Positions 1 through 8,978 of a stretch of 64,000 nucleotides of DNA are shown here, piece by piece. This stretch comes from CBDCVA01 sp965222935 [NCBI: Candidatus Latescibacterota bacterium] (lineage in GTDB: Bacteria > Latescibacterota > CBDCVA01). The stretch's first letter is position 1. Each line of letters opens with the position of its first letter. Location: the NCBI GenBank assembly GCA_965222935.1, contig CBDCVA010000001.1, forward strand, positions 558,001 to 622,000, written 5' to 3'. The notes under the pieces were generated by a model that was given only the letters and a program-made list of their open reading frames with translations, ran no database searches and was not told where the DNA came from. Made by a program: the position numbers and the translations under genes.

Positions 1-15
1 CGCGTCTACTATCGC

Positions 16-3000
16 GTGCCAGTCGCCTCGAGAGACCTTCGGTCCCCGTCCCGTCGGTGCTTAGCTCCTCGATGGGTGGTGGCCTCGGCTCTGATCGCTG
101 CCGTGGCCGCCGCCACCGAGCATGGTCGGGCCGAGCCCCGGTTCGTCGGCCCTCGGACCTGGATGACCGGAACGGCTCTGGTGGACGATCCCGCATCGGC
201 TACATGGACGCTCGGTCGTCTGCGCGGAGGTGGCCCGGGCACACCGCTGCTTCGGAGGGATGTGACGTTCTTGCCCGAGCGCGGAACGGCCACGGTCACC
301 CGGATGTGGGGCACGGTGCCCCTCGGCTGGCCCCTCGAGGTAGGCCTGCACAAGATAGCCCAGGCTCGCATTCGGAGCCACACTGAGGCCATCTGGCGGG
401 CGAAACATACCCCCGGTCAAGCCTCCGCGTCGGTGGCCAAGCGTGCCCCCATGGGGAGCGGAACAGGTCCTAGCGGCGTCACGTTCGACATCCCTGTAAA
501 GTTCCCGAAACTGTTCAGCAAGGCCCTCGGCGAGGGGACCTCTCTCTCCTTCAGCGGCTCTCAACGAGTCGACTTCAGCGGCACTAGCCAGTGGACGGAA
601 GGCGAGGTCCAAACTGCGACCAACCGGCCTTCGAAGTTCCCCTCCCTGGAGATGAAGCAGCAGAGTCGGTTCACCATCGAGGGGAAGGTCGGCGAGAAGA
701 TCTCGGTGCGGATGGACCAGGACTCCGAACGGCTCCAAGATATAGAGAATAACATCAAGATCCGCTACGATGGCAAAGAGGATGAGATTATCCAGGAAAT
801 CGACCTGGGCAACACCGGGCTGAACCTGCCGGGCACGCAGTTTGTCGGCTTCAGCGCCCAGCATAAGGGGCTGTTTGGGGCCCGCGCCAAGGGAAAGTTT
901 GGGGGACTGGATTGGACGGTGATCGCCAGCCAAGACAAGACATCGGGTCAGCGCAAGACCTTCCGGGGATTGGCCGAGGAAAGCGCGAACAAGGTCCGCG
1001 ACTCCGATTTCAGGCAGAACACCTACTTCTTCCTGGACCAGGTCTACCGCGAGCGATACCGCGAGTTCTACGAGGACTTCCGGCGCGACCCCACCAGCGT
1101 GAACCGCTACACCCGCGCCGACAGCATCGTCTCGATCGAGCTCTATCTGGACGATGCCAACCTCGCTAACAACAGCCACGCGGAGACCCAGGCGAGCTCC
1201 GGATGGGCGCAGTTCGACGACTCCCAGAATAAGGATGTCGACCTCGACGCCACGGGCGCCGCAGAACAGGGCAACTTCCACAGACTCGAACCCGAGACGT
1301 ACTTTGTGAATCCTGCCTTGGGCTACGTCAGACTCGATCGCCCGCTTCCCGACCAGCATGTCTTGGCCGTCGTTTACGAGACGTGGGACGGCCGCCGATT
1401 CGGGGATCTGACGCAGGGTCTGGACGGCGAGCCCGATCAGATTAGCCTCAAGCTCATCAAGCCCAAGAGCCAGCGCAAGACCTTCCCGACCTGGGACTAC
1501 ATGTGGAAGAACGTTTACGACTTGGGCGCGCGCGAGATCACGCCCGAAGGCTTCAGCGTGAGCATCTTCCGGGAGCCGGCGGGTTCCGAGCCCCAGGACA
1601 CGCAAGAGGGTGTCTCCTATCTGCGCCGTCTGGGCCTGGACAACCACGATCAGCTTGGCAGCCTTGTTCCCGACAATATCGTGGACCTGGATCCGCCGCT
1701 CGTGAACCTGGAGAGCGGGGAGTTGTTCCTCCCGTTCCTGGAGCCTTTCAGGGAGGCTGACATCACGCCCCAGGTGCCCGAGATTTACGACACCCACGAT
1801 TTCAACATCAAGCGCGAGGCGAGCGAGTACTTCATCGAGATCAAGACCGCCAGCCAGCAGACGCGATTCAACCTCGGCCAGCTAGGGATCATCAAGGGCT
1901 CGGAGGTCGTCACGGTCAATGGCAAGAGACTGACGGCGGGCAGCGACTATTCCATCAACTACGAAACGGGCGAGGTGAGCTTCTTCAACGACGAGGTCTT
2001 CGCCGATGGCTCGGACCTCGTCATCGACTATGAGTTCAATCCCTTCTTCGCCCCCAAGGAGAAGTCACTTTTAGGCCTTAGGGGTGAGTACCAGTTAGGG
2101 CCGCAGTCCAGCGTAGGGGCTACCCTACTGATGAACAAGGAGAAGGCCATCGAGCGCCAGGTGCGCCTCGGAGAAGAGCCGACCCGCACGGTGGTCCTGG
2201 ACTTAGATGGCCGCACCCAGATACGGCCGCAGTTCATCAGCCGGGCCATAGATGCGTTGCCCCTGATCTCGACTCAGGCCCCTACGACCATCAACATCGA
2301 AGGAGAACTGGCGCGGAGTCTGCCCAACCCCAACACCCGGGGTCAGGCGTTCATCGACAACTTCGAGGGCCGCCGCAACCAGAGCCTCGGGGTCCAGCGC
2401 TCCCAGTGGACCCACGCAAGCGTGCCCTCCGGGAAATATCACGCCCCTCGGGCACGTCTGGTCTGGTACAACCCCTTTGAGCGGACACCCGTGAGGGAGA
2501 TCTGGCCCGACCGCGAGGTCAGCGTGCGCGACAACCGGATCAACACGCTCACCCTCGAACTGAGGGTGCCCCCGAATGCGGGACCGGGGCCCTGGTGGGG
2601 CGGCGTGATGCGCAACCTGAGCTCGGCGGGTATGGACTTCTCGCGGGCACGCTTTCTGGAGTTGTGGGTGCATGGAGATCAAGACACTCTCCACGTGGAC
2701 CTGGGAGCCATCAGCGAGGACGCTATCCCCGATGACGAGCTCAACACCGAGGATAAGGGCAACGAGGCTCAGCGTGACGGCATCCTGGCTCTGGACGAGG
2801 ACGTCGGGCTCGACGGCATCCCAAACGATCAGGAAAGGCCCGGGAACGAGCGTTACGACGCACTGCTGCCGTACTTGCTCGGCTGGTACTTCACGCCCGA
2901 CGACAGAGGCGACGACTGGAACTACGACAACCGCTTCATTTATGATGCGATCAACGGGACCGAGGGAAACCGCTTCGACACCGATCGCGGCCAACGTCCG

Positions 3001-5925
3001 GACACGGAAGACCTCAATAACTCTGGCTTCCTGAACCGGCGCAATGACTACTACTCGTACAAAATCCCGCTCGGCGACCCAAGCTCGCCCTACCTCGTCG
3101 AGGGGGACGAGGATGGCCGGCGCGGCGGCTGGCGGCTCTGGCGCGTGCCCCTCTATGAAGGGGATAGCCTCACGCGCGTCGGGTCGCCCGATTCCACCCG
3201 CATCGAGTACGCCCGTCTATGGCTGGAGGGAGACCAGGCCTTCGCCGCCCGGATCGCCCAGATCGAGGTCGCGGAGAACAACTGGTTGAGGCGAGGCGTC
3301 AAGGTGCTAGGTGGTTCGTCACCCGTACAGCCCGCAGAGGCCTTGCGCGTTACGACCAAGAATACCCACGAGAACGATGACTACATTCCGCCACCGGGCG
3401 TCGCCGGCGAGCGAGACCCCCTCACGAACGTCCGGCGTCGCGAGCAGTCGCTGGTCCTGCAGTATGAGAACCTGGAACCCGGGCACGAGGCGAGCGCGTT
3501 CCGCTACTTCAAGCAGGCGAACATCACGAGCTACCGGACGCTGCGCCTGTTCGTTCATGGCGACGAAAATATGGCGCCCAGTGACTCCTTGGAGTTCTTC
3601 CTCCAGTTTGGGGCCGATACCACCAACTACTACGAGATTCGACGCCCCATCTATCCCGGCTGGGACGAGCGGAATTTCATCAAGGTGGACCTGGAGGAGC
3701 TGACTCAGGTTAAGCTGGGAGCGGAACGGCACGACGCGGTCTTCGACGACACGACGGGCTTCGGCAAGGTGGGTGATCCGGCACTCAGCAACGTCAAGGC
3801 GTTCAGCCTTGGGGTCAGGAACGTGACTGCTGGCCCGGGCGCTTTCCCCGCAACGGGGGAGGTCTGGGCGGACGAGCTACGGCTCACGCAGGCGAGGAAC
3901 CTGGCCGGAACGGCTCTCCGTATGGGCGTCGATGTGAGTTTCGCCGACGTGGGTAACTTCGCGACCAACCTGCAGTGGGTAGACAGCGAGTTCCACGATC
4001 TCCGGACCAAGACGGGTACCGGGTCGAACACGCTGGATCGCAATTTCCGCGTGGACTTCAAAGCAGAGAAGCTCATCCCCAGAGCGTGGGGCTTCCAGAT
4101 CCCGGTGAGCTATTCGATCGGCTCGAGGACGGCGTTGCCTCGACTGCTTCCGGGCTCGGACATCGTCTTGGGTCGTTCGGAGAAGGACAGCCTGCGCACC
4201 GAGGGTGATTCCCAAAACTTCACCGTTTCTCTGTCCAAGGGCCAGACGTCGCACAATCCGTTCGTGCAGCTCACGCTCGAACGCATGAAGTTCCAGTTCG
4301 CTCGTTCGCACAACCGCGGACGCTCCACTCAGCGGCCTTTCAGCGAGAACACCACCAACAACATCAATTACAGCTACGACCTTTCCGCACGCAAAGAGCG
4401 CACGTTCACGCCTTTCGTGTGGCTGGCGCCCGTCCTGCCTGAAAAACTCTCGCACGCCAAGCTCAGCTATCTGCCGCAGCGACTGACCCTCACCTCCCGG
4501 GCCTCGCGCCGCCTGCAGACTTATGCCGATAATGACACGGCGGTGGGACTGACCAGCCGGGAGATTTTCCTGATCGACCAGCGGTTCGAGGGACGGCTTC
4601 GGCCCTTGACTTCGCTTTCCGCCGATTACACGCTCGGTGTCAAGCGAGACCTGCGCGGCTCAGAGGCCGATCCAAAGGGCTTCGACGTGATCAAGGCCCT
4701 GAGCCTCACCTCGGGCGTAGAGACCGGGCGCGACCAAAGCTTCTCCATCAACTTGACGCCCAACCTCACGCAGTGGCTGCGCACCGAGACCACTTACAGG
4801 ACCACCTATGGTGAGAACAACAACCGTGAGCAGCGGCTGGGCGGCCAGGCCCAGCGCGGCCGCGACGTCAATAACTCACGCAACATGGGCGCGAGCCTGA
4901 CACTGAACCTGACCTCCCTGCTCAAGCGCGGCGGGGGTGGGCGGTCTCCGAGGTCCGCTGCTGCCGATACCGCTGAGGTGCGCAATCCTCTGTGGGCGCT
5001 CCTCGGTAGCATCCCCTTGCGCTTCGCGCCCCTCTCGGCTTCGATCGGCCGCTCTCACCAGGCGCGCCTTCGGGGCCTTGCAGGGCGCCCCAGCCGGAGC
5101 TTCCAGTTCGGCTTCAGCGATGAGACCGGCGTCGGCTTCGTCGAGACCGTGACGACAGCGTCAGCTCAGGGTGACCAGCAGAGCGAAACGATGAATCTCT
5201 CGGGGGGTGTTGATCTTGCGAACGCTATCACGGTGCGCGGCAAGTACAACACCGCCGATAATGAGTCCCAATCCTCGAGTAACTCGACGGCCTCACATGA
5301 CAAGACCTTCCCAAGCCTGACGGTGCGGTGGAACGGTGTGGAACGCCTCCCGCTGTTCGGGAAACTTCGAAGCCTGAGCCTGGATTCCCGGTTCGAACGC
5401 AAGAGCAGCCAGCGCGAGCGCCCCAAGAGAGAGGCCTCGCCGGAAAAGCTCTCCGGGATGCGCAGCACCGAGCTCTCACCGCTGGTGGGCGCCCAGGCTC
5501 GGCTCTCCAGGAACGCGCGGGCGACTTTCCGCCTCAATCGCTCGCGGACCGAGACCGACGCTTTTCTCGCGGGCGAGTTCAATGGGACGACGCTCGAGGA
5601 GACCTCGGGCTTCCAGACGAGCTTCTCGTACTCGGTGCAGGCGACCAAAGGTATCGGTTTCTTTTTCACGAAGAAGAAGTTGAGGCTCAGGAGCAGCATC
5701 GACTTCTCCTTCGGCTTCTCGTGGCAGCATCGGAAGGAGGAGCGGCAAGACATCCCGCGCCGTGACGACGTGGAATGGTCCTTCGAGCCCAAGGTGAGCT
5801 ACCGCTTCAGTGCGAAAGTGGTCGGCGGCGCGAACGTGAAGGTTGGTAGCACCCACAACGAGCTCACAGGCGTGAACCGTAAGACGCGCCAGGTGGGCAT
5901 CTGGACGGAGTTGCGCTTCCGATAA
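16..5925 (+). CDS. sprA: SprA-type T9SS outer-membrane translocon protein
   Basis: In Flavobacterium, SprA is the giant outer-membrane barrel through which type IX secretion cargo leaves the cell. Seen here: a hydrophobic stretch near residues 20-38 that fits a signal peptide, the SprA-like segment GTQFVGFSAQHKG at about residue 275, an FIDNFEG motif near 780, Asp-rich loops around 900-1010, and a C-terminal half of alternating polar and aromatic strands typical of a barrel. At 1969 residues it is shorter than the roughly 2400-residue Flavobacterium protein. The first start in the window is GTG at 16, but the frame is open to base 1, so the real start could lie upstream of the window. A likely cargo, the subtilase at 36746-38901, carries a T9SS sorting domain. 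No other Por/Gld component is in the window. Confidence 0.88.
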   Translation: MPVASRDLRSPSRRCLAPRWVVASALIAAVAAATEHGRAEPRFVGPRTWMTGTALVDDPASATWTLGRLRGGGPGTPLLRRDVTFLPERGTATVTRMWGTVPLGWPLEVGLHKIAQARIRSHTEAIWRAKHTPGQASASVAKRAPMGSGTGPSGVTFDIPVKFPKLFSKALGEGTSLSFSGSQRVDFSGTSQWTEGEVQTATNRPSKFPSLEMKQQSRFTIEGKVGEKISVRMDQDSERLQDIENNIKIRYDGKEDEIIQEIDLGNTGLNLPGTQFVGFSAQHKGLFGARAKGKFGGLDWTVIASQDKTSGQRKTFRGLAEESANKVRDSDFRQNTYFFLDQVYRERYREFYEDFRRDPTSVNRYTRADSIVSIELYLDDANLANNSHAETQASSGWAQFDDSQNKDVDLDATGAAEQGNFHRLEPETYFVNPALGYVRLDRPLPDQHVLAVVYETWDGRRFGDLTQGLDGEPDQISLKLIKPKSQRKTFPTWDYMWKNVYDLGAREITPEGFSVSIFREPAGSEPQDTQEGVSYLRRLGLDNHDQLGSLVPDNIVDLDPPLVNLESGELFLPFLEPFREADITPQVPEIYDTHDFNIKREASEYFIEIKTASQQTRFNLGQLGIIKGSEVVTVNGKRLTAGSDYSINYETGEVSFFNDEVFADGSDLVIDYEFNPFFAPKEKSLLGLRGEYQLGPQSSVGATLLMNKEKAIERQVRLGEEPTRTVVLDLDGRTQIRPQFISRAIDALPLISTQAPTTINIEGELARSLPNPNTRGQAFIDNFEGRRNQSLGVQRSQWTHASVPSGKYHAPRARLVWYNPFERTPVREIWPDREVSVRDNRINTLTLELRVPPNAGPGPWWGGVMRNLSSAGMDFSRARFLELWVHGDQDTLHVDLGAISEDAIPDDELNTEDKGNEAQRDGILALDEDVGLDGIPNDQERPGNERYDALLPYLLGWYFTPDDRGDDWNYDNRFIYDAINGTEGNRFDTDRGQRPDTEDLNNSGFLNRRNDYYSYKIPLGDPSSPYLVEGDEDGRRGGWRLWRVPLYEGDSLTRVGSPDSTRIEYARLWLEGDQAFAARIAQIEVAENNWLRRGVKVLGGSSPVQPAEALRVTTKNTHENDDYIPPPGVAGERDPLTNVRRREQSLVLQYENLEPGHEASAFRYFKQANITSYRTLRLFVHGDENMAPSDSLEFFLQFGADTTNYYEIRRPIYPGWDERNFIKVDLEELTQVKLGAERHDAVFDDTTGFGKVGDPALSNVKAFSLGVRNVTAGPGAFPATGEVWADELRLTQARNLAGTALRMGVDVSFADVGNFATNLQWVDSEFHDLRTKTGTGSNTLDRNFRVDFKAEKLIPRAWGFQIPVSYSIGSRTALPRLLPGSDIVLGRSEKDSLRTEGDSQNFTVSLSKGQTSHNPFVQLTLERMKFQFARSHNRGRSTQRPFSENTTNNINYSYDLSARKERTFTPFVWLAPVLPEKLSHAKLSYLPQRLTLTSRASRRLQTYADNDTAVGLTSREIFLIDQRFEGRLRPLTSLSADYTLGVKRDLRGSEADPKGFDVIKALSLTSGVETGRDQSFSINLTPNLTQWLRTETTYRTTYGENNNREQRLGGQAQRGRDVNNSRNMGASLTLNLTSLLKRGGGGRSPRSAAADTAEVRNPLWALLGSIPLRFAPLSASIGRSHQARLRGLAGRPSRSFQFGFSDETGVGFVETVTTASAQGDQQSETMNLSGGVDLANAITVRGKYNTADNESQSSSNSTASHDKTFPSLTVRWNGVERLPLFGKLRSLSLDSRFERKSSQRERPKREASPEKLSGMRSTELSPLVGAQARLSRNARATFRLNRSRTETDAFLAGEFNGTTLEETSGFQTSFSYSVQATKGIGFFFTKKKLRLRSSIDFSFGFSWQHRKEERQDIPRRDDVEWSFEPKVSYRFSAKVVGGANVKVGSTHNELTGVNRKTRQVGIWTELRFR

Positions 5926-5995
5926 AGGTCATGTCTCAGTGTGGGTGATAATACGCATCAAGCCTTTGTCCAAGCTGCGCGAAGGGAGTTGACAC

Positions 5996-6471
5996 ATGAA
6001 GGGCACGATCCGCCAGGCTAAACGATCGGATGTCACACGCATGGTTGAACTCGCAGAACAGAAGCGGATGCAGTATCAGAGCTACCAACCTACATTCTGG
6101 CGTAAAGCAGCCGATTCGCGGGACGTGCAGCTTCCCTTCTTCGAAGGCTTGATAGCTCAGGGTGACGTCATCGCTTGGTGCACGAAAAGGCCGGGGGGAT
6201 AGACGGTTTTCTCATTGCTACGCTTGTCACCGCTCCACCCGTTTACGACCCAGGCGGATTAACTTGTGCGATTGACGATTTCTGCGTAGCAAAAGGAACG
6301 GATTGGCAAACGGTCGGCGCTGCACTGCTGGCTGAGGCGGCTCATAGGGCCAAAGACCGAGGTGCTGTGCAGGCCGTGGTGGTCTGTGGTCACTTGGATC
6401 AGTCCAAGCGTGCGATGTTGAATTCAAGGGGTTTCACTATCGCTTCGGAATGGTACGTGAGGGATGTCTGA
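5996..6471 (+). pseudogene. GNAT-family N-acetyltransferase, split by a one-base frameshift
   Basis: Two overlapping frames together make one GNAT-like acyltransferase of about 158 residues, a normal length for the family. The first frame (5996-6202) begins at ATG behind an AAGGGAG ribosome site and carries an N-terminal part starting MKGTIRQAKRSDVTRMVELAE. It runs out at a TAG near 6200. The second frame, open from TTG at 6175, continues with the acetyl-CoA-binding half (VGAALLAEAAHRAKDRGA) and ends in a typical beta strand. Adding one T in the GCTTGG stretch near 6175 would join them as GDVIALVHEKAGG. It is either a real inactivating deletion or a sequencing/assembly error. The substrate cannot be told. 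Confidence 0.72.
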
Positions 6472-6635
6472 TCCTCAGTGGGTGTCCTATGACCCGACGG
6501 ACTTCCCGCTAACTTCCGGTCACGCTGGTGGCCCCCATCTGGCCCTTCGGGAGTGATCCTCAACTTGGCCGGTCGCAACGTGCACCCCAAAGGCTATCTC
6601 CAACTTGAGCGTTCCCTAGACCCGGGCTTAGTGGA

Positions 6636-7547
6636 GTGAAACCCTTTGGATGGACGATTCTGGTCCTTACGCTCAGTTTGGTCGAATGCGTCGGGAGTGG
6701 CGTCCGGGTGCCGACTTTCGACGGAGAGCGCGCCTTCAGCTACCTCGAGGCGCAGTGCGCGTTCGGCCCGCGCGCGCCCGGGACCGAGGGACACGAGCGA
6801 GCCCTCGCCTATCTGCGCGGCCAACTGGCCGAGCGAGCGGATGTCGTGCAGATCGATGCCTTCACCCACGAGCCCGGCCCCGGCTACGATGGCCCCATTG
6901 AGTTGACGAACCTCATGGCCTCCTTCGGTCCCGGGAAATCGCGCCGCGTGCTCCTGTGCGCCCACTGGGACACGCGTCCTTGGGCGGACCGCGACCCGGA
7001 TCCCTCTGCGCACGACCAGCCTATCCTTGGGGCTAATGACGGGGCTTCGGGCGTGGCGGTCCTCCTGGAGATTGCCGATCACCTCAAAGCCTTGCCGCCA
7101 CCTGTGGGAGTGGATATTGTGTTGTTCGACGGCGAGGACTATGGTCGGTCGGGGGATTTGGAGAATTACTTCCTGGGCTCGCGTCGCTTCGCCCGGACGC
7201 GCGCCGACGCCTACCGGCCCGAGCTCAGCATTCTCCTGGATATGGTGGGCGATCGCGATCTCACCCTCTATATTGAGGAGCATTCGGTCCAAGCGGCCCC
7301 CTGGGCCGTACGGCGGGTGTGGGACGCGGCGGCGAAGGCTGGGATCGCCGCCTTTGTACCGGAGATTGGATACGCGGTCGAGGACGACCATCTTCCTCTC
7401 ATTGCGGAGGGCATCCCGACCATTGATGTGATAGACTTCGAGTATCCGTACTGGCACACGCTGGAGGACACCCCGGACAAATGCAGCCCCGAAAGCCTTG
7501 CCGCCGTCGGGCAGGTGATCCTGATGGTGCTCTACGATTCGCGGTAG
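6636..7547 (+). CDS. M28-family zinc hydrolase, glutaminyl-cyclase-like
   Basis: Secreted metallo-aminopeptidase or glutaminyl-peptide cyclotransferase of the M28 fold. The metal and catalytic residues are visible in family order: His110 and Asp112 in AHWDTRP, Asp134 in GANDGASG, Glu167 in FDGEDYG, Asp202 in LLDMVGD and His274 in WHTLEDTPDK. A hydrophobic N-terminus (residues 5-20) suggests a signal peptide; the Cys at 18 is not in a good lipobox. Length (303) fits bacterial glutaminyl cyclases. Those enzymes convert N-terminal Gln of exported proteins to pyroglutamate, which would make sense in a T9SS-bearing cell, but aminopeptidase activity cannot be excluded. GTG start at 6636 with only a weak ribosome site. 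Confidence 0.82.
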   Translation: MKPFGWTILVLTLSLVECVGSGVRVPTFDGERAFSYLEAQCAFGPRAPGTEGHERALAYLRGQLAERADVVQIDAFTHEPGPGYDGPIELTNLMASFGPGKSRRVLLCAHWDTRPWADRDPDPSAHDQPILGANDGASGVAVLLEIADHLKALPPPVGVDIVLFDGEDYGRSGDLENYFLGSRRFARTRADAYRPELSILLDMVGDRDLTLYIEEHSVQAAPWAVRRVWDAAAKAGIAAFVPEIGYAVEDDHLPLIAEGIPTIDVIDFEYPYWHTLEDTPDKCSPESLAAVGQVILMVLYDSR

Positions 7548-7590
7548 GCCTCGTGAAGCTGCCCGAAGTTTCAGTCCCGAGGACGGTCGG

Positions 7591-8025
7591 GTGATCACGC
7601 GGCTGCGCGCATGGTGGGATGGCCTGGCGTTTACCGGTCCTGAGCGGATGGCTCTGCTCTTCTTCGGCGCGGCGCTGTTGCTCGGCAGCGCCGTCGAGGT
7701 CTATCGCCGGCACTTCGAGGACCCGCTGCGGGATTTCCGGGTCATACGAGCACAGGCCCATCCCGATGCCTACAAGGCGGATTCGCTCTCGGCGCCGGCG
7801 CTAGACCAGCTCCTGGACCTCAACCGGGCCACGATCGAGGAGTTGGAGGAGCTTCCCGGCATTGGGCCCGTGCTTGCGGGGCGGATCGTAGCGTACCGTC
7901 ACGACAAAGGCCCTTTTGCGGCTCCCGAGGCTCTCCTCGGGGTATCGGGCATCGGGCCGAAGAAATTCGCCGCTCTGCGCCCGCGCATCACCGTGACCTT
8001 AGTGCCCGTGGAGACCGAAGACTGA
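7591..8025 (+). CDS. ComEA-like membrane-anchored helix-hairpin-helix protein
   Basis: Small protein of 144 residues with one membrane segment (about residues 20-37) and two C-terminal helix-hairpin-helix motifs: LPGIGPVLAGRIVAYR and the VSGIGPKKF repeat. This is the layout of ComEA-type DNA-binding proteins, which hold incoming double-stranded DNA at the outside of the inner membrane during competence. Start is GTG at 7591 behind a GAGG site. The last base of its stop overlaps the next ATG (TGATG), so it is probably co-translated with the PilM/PilN-like pair. A pilus-like DNA uptake role for the trio is therefore plausible but inferred. Confidence 0.75.
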   Translation: MITRLRAWWDGLAFTGPERMALLFFGAALLLGSAVEVYRRHFEDPLRDFRVIRAQAHPDAYKADSLSAPALDQLLDLNRATIEELEELPGIGPVLAGRIVAYRHDKGPFAAPEALLGVSGIGPKKFAALRPRITVTLVPVETED

Positions 8026-8978
8026 TGCCCCGTGCATCGCTGGGATTCCACCTCGCCGGGACTAGGGTGCGTATGGTGAGCCTCACTGAAGGGACCGGTC
8101 ATCCACGTCTGGGGGGATTGGGCACTGTGGAACTCGGTCGCGCGGCGAATCTGGTGCTCGGGACCCCGGAGGGCACCGAGGAGCTTGCGGCCCGGTTCCG
8201 GTCGCTCGCACCCCTGTGCGCTGGGGCGCCAACCTCTTGTGCCGTGGGGCTAGGCCCCGGCGTTTTTCGGTTGAGGCGTGCGGCAGCGGAGACCGTAGGC
8301 TCTGTTCAGGCGTTCGCTGCTCATGCCGAATGGGAGGCCGGGCTCCTGGGTGGAGGCACAGCCGAGGAGTTCGTCGCGGATGTCTTCGGCATGGGAAGCT
8401 ACGTTTACGCCGTCACGGCTCTGCGTGAAACGGTGGATGCGGTCGGTGAGGTGCTGGCGCTGGCAGCGCTGGGGGCAGCCATCGTGGATGCCGAGCCGCT
8501 GGCGCTGGCGAATACCTGGCCCGTGTGGCCTCCTGGTGCGTCGGAAGATGTGCACGTGCTGGTGAACCTCGATGCCCATGGCGCCCACTTTTCCGTCTGG
8601 GACCGTGGGGTGCTCGGGTTGGCCGAAGGCGTTCTCCCTCGTCGTCCGGATGGTGATCAGAGTACTGAGGCACCCATGATCGTGCGGAGCCTGGAACGTC
8701 GAGTGGCCCGTCGCATCCGTCAGCTTGCGCGGTCCGGTAACATACCGGGCGAAGGACTCCGGCTAAGCCGTGTGTGGGTCTCTGGCGAGGGCGCGCAGGA
8801 TGAGAACATCATCGGCGGCCTGGCTGACGGGCTTTCAGCGCCGGCGGAGGCGTACGACCCCTTCGCCGCTCTAGTGGAAGCTCGGCGACTCGAAGTGGAT
8901 CAGCGGATGGAGGTCAAGGAGGGACCGGTTTTTGCCGTGGCGCTGGGCCTTGCGCTGCGAGCGCTCGCGGAGCCATGA
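8025..8978 (+). CDS. PilM-like actin-fold ATPase domain protein (divergent)
   Basis: 317 residues without signal peptide. No strong motif is present, but the start (LGFHLAGTRVRMVSL) resembles the first strands of the PilM/FtsA actin-like fold. The segment HVLVNLDAHGAHFSVWDRG near residue 180 looks like the second phosphate-binding strand-turn of PilM. The best argument is position: its 3' end overlaps by four bases (ATGA) a gene with a PilN-like N-terminus, matching the usual pilM-pilN order of type IV pilus and type II secretion inner-membrane platforms. PilO, PilP and PilQ are not found next to it, so the operon is shortened or degenerate. A hypothetical protein is the fallback call. Confidence 0.5.
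   Translation: MPRASLGFHLAGTRVRMVSLTEGTGHPRLGGLGTVELGRAANLVLGTPEGTEELAARFRSLAPLCAGAPTSCAVGLGPGVFRLRRAAAETVGSVQAFAAHAEWEAGLLGGGTAEEFVADVFGMGSYVYAVTALRETVDAVGEVLALAALGAAIVDAEPLALANTWPVWPPGASEDVHVLVNLDAHGAHFSVWDRGVLGLAEGVLPRRPDGDQSTEAPMIVRSLERRVARRIRQLARSGNIPGEGLRLSRVWVSGEGAQDENIIGGLADGLSAPAEAYDPFAALVEARRLEVDQRMEVKEGPVFAVALGLALRALAEP

Noticed and set aside
61-1797. Long minus-strand open frame (578 codons) inside sprA
   Set aside because: GC-rich antisense shadow of a clear SprA reading frame; no ribosome site and no recognisable domain.
2203-2994. Minus-strand frame of 263 codons
   Set aside because: Also opposite sprA, low-complexity Val/Pro/Arg composition typical of antisense shadows.
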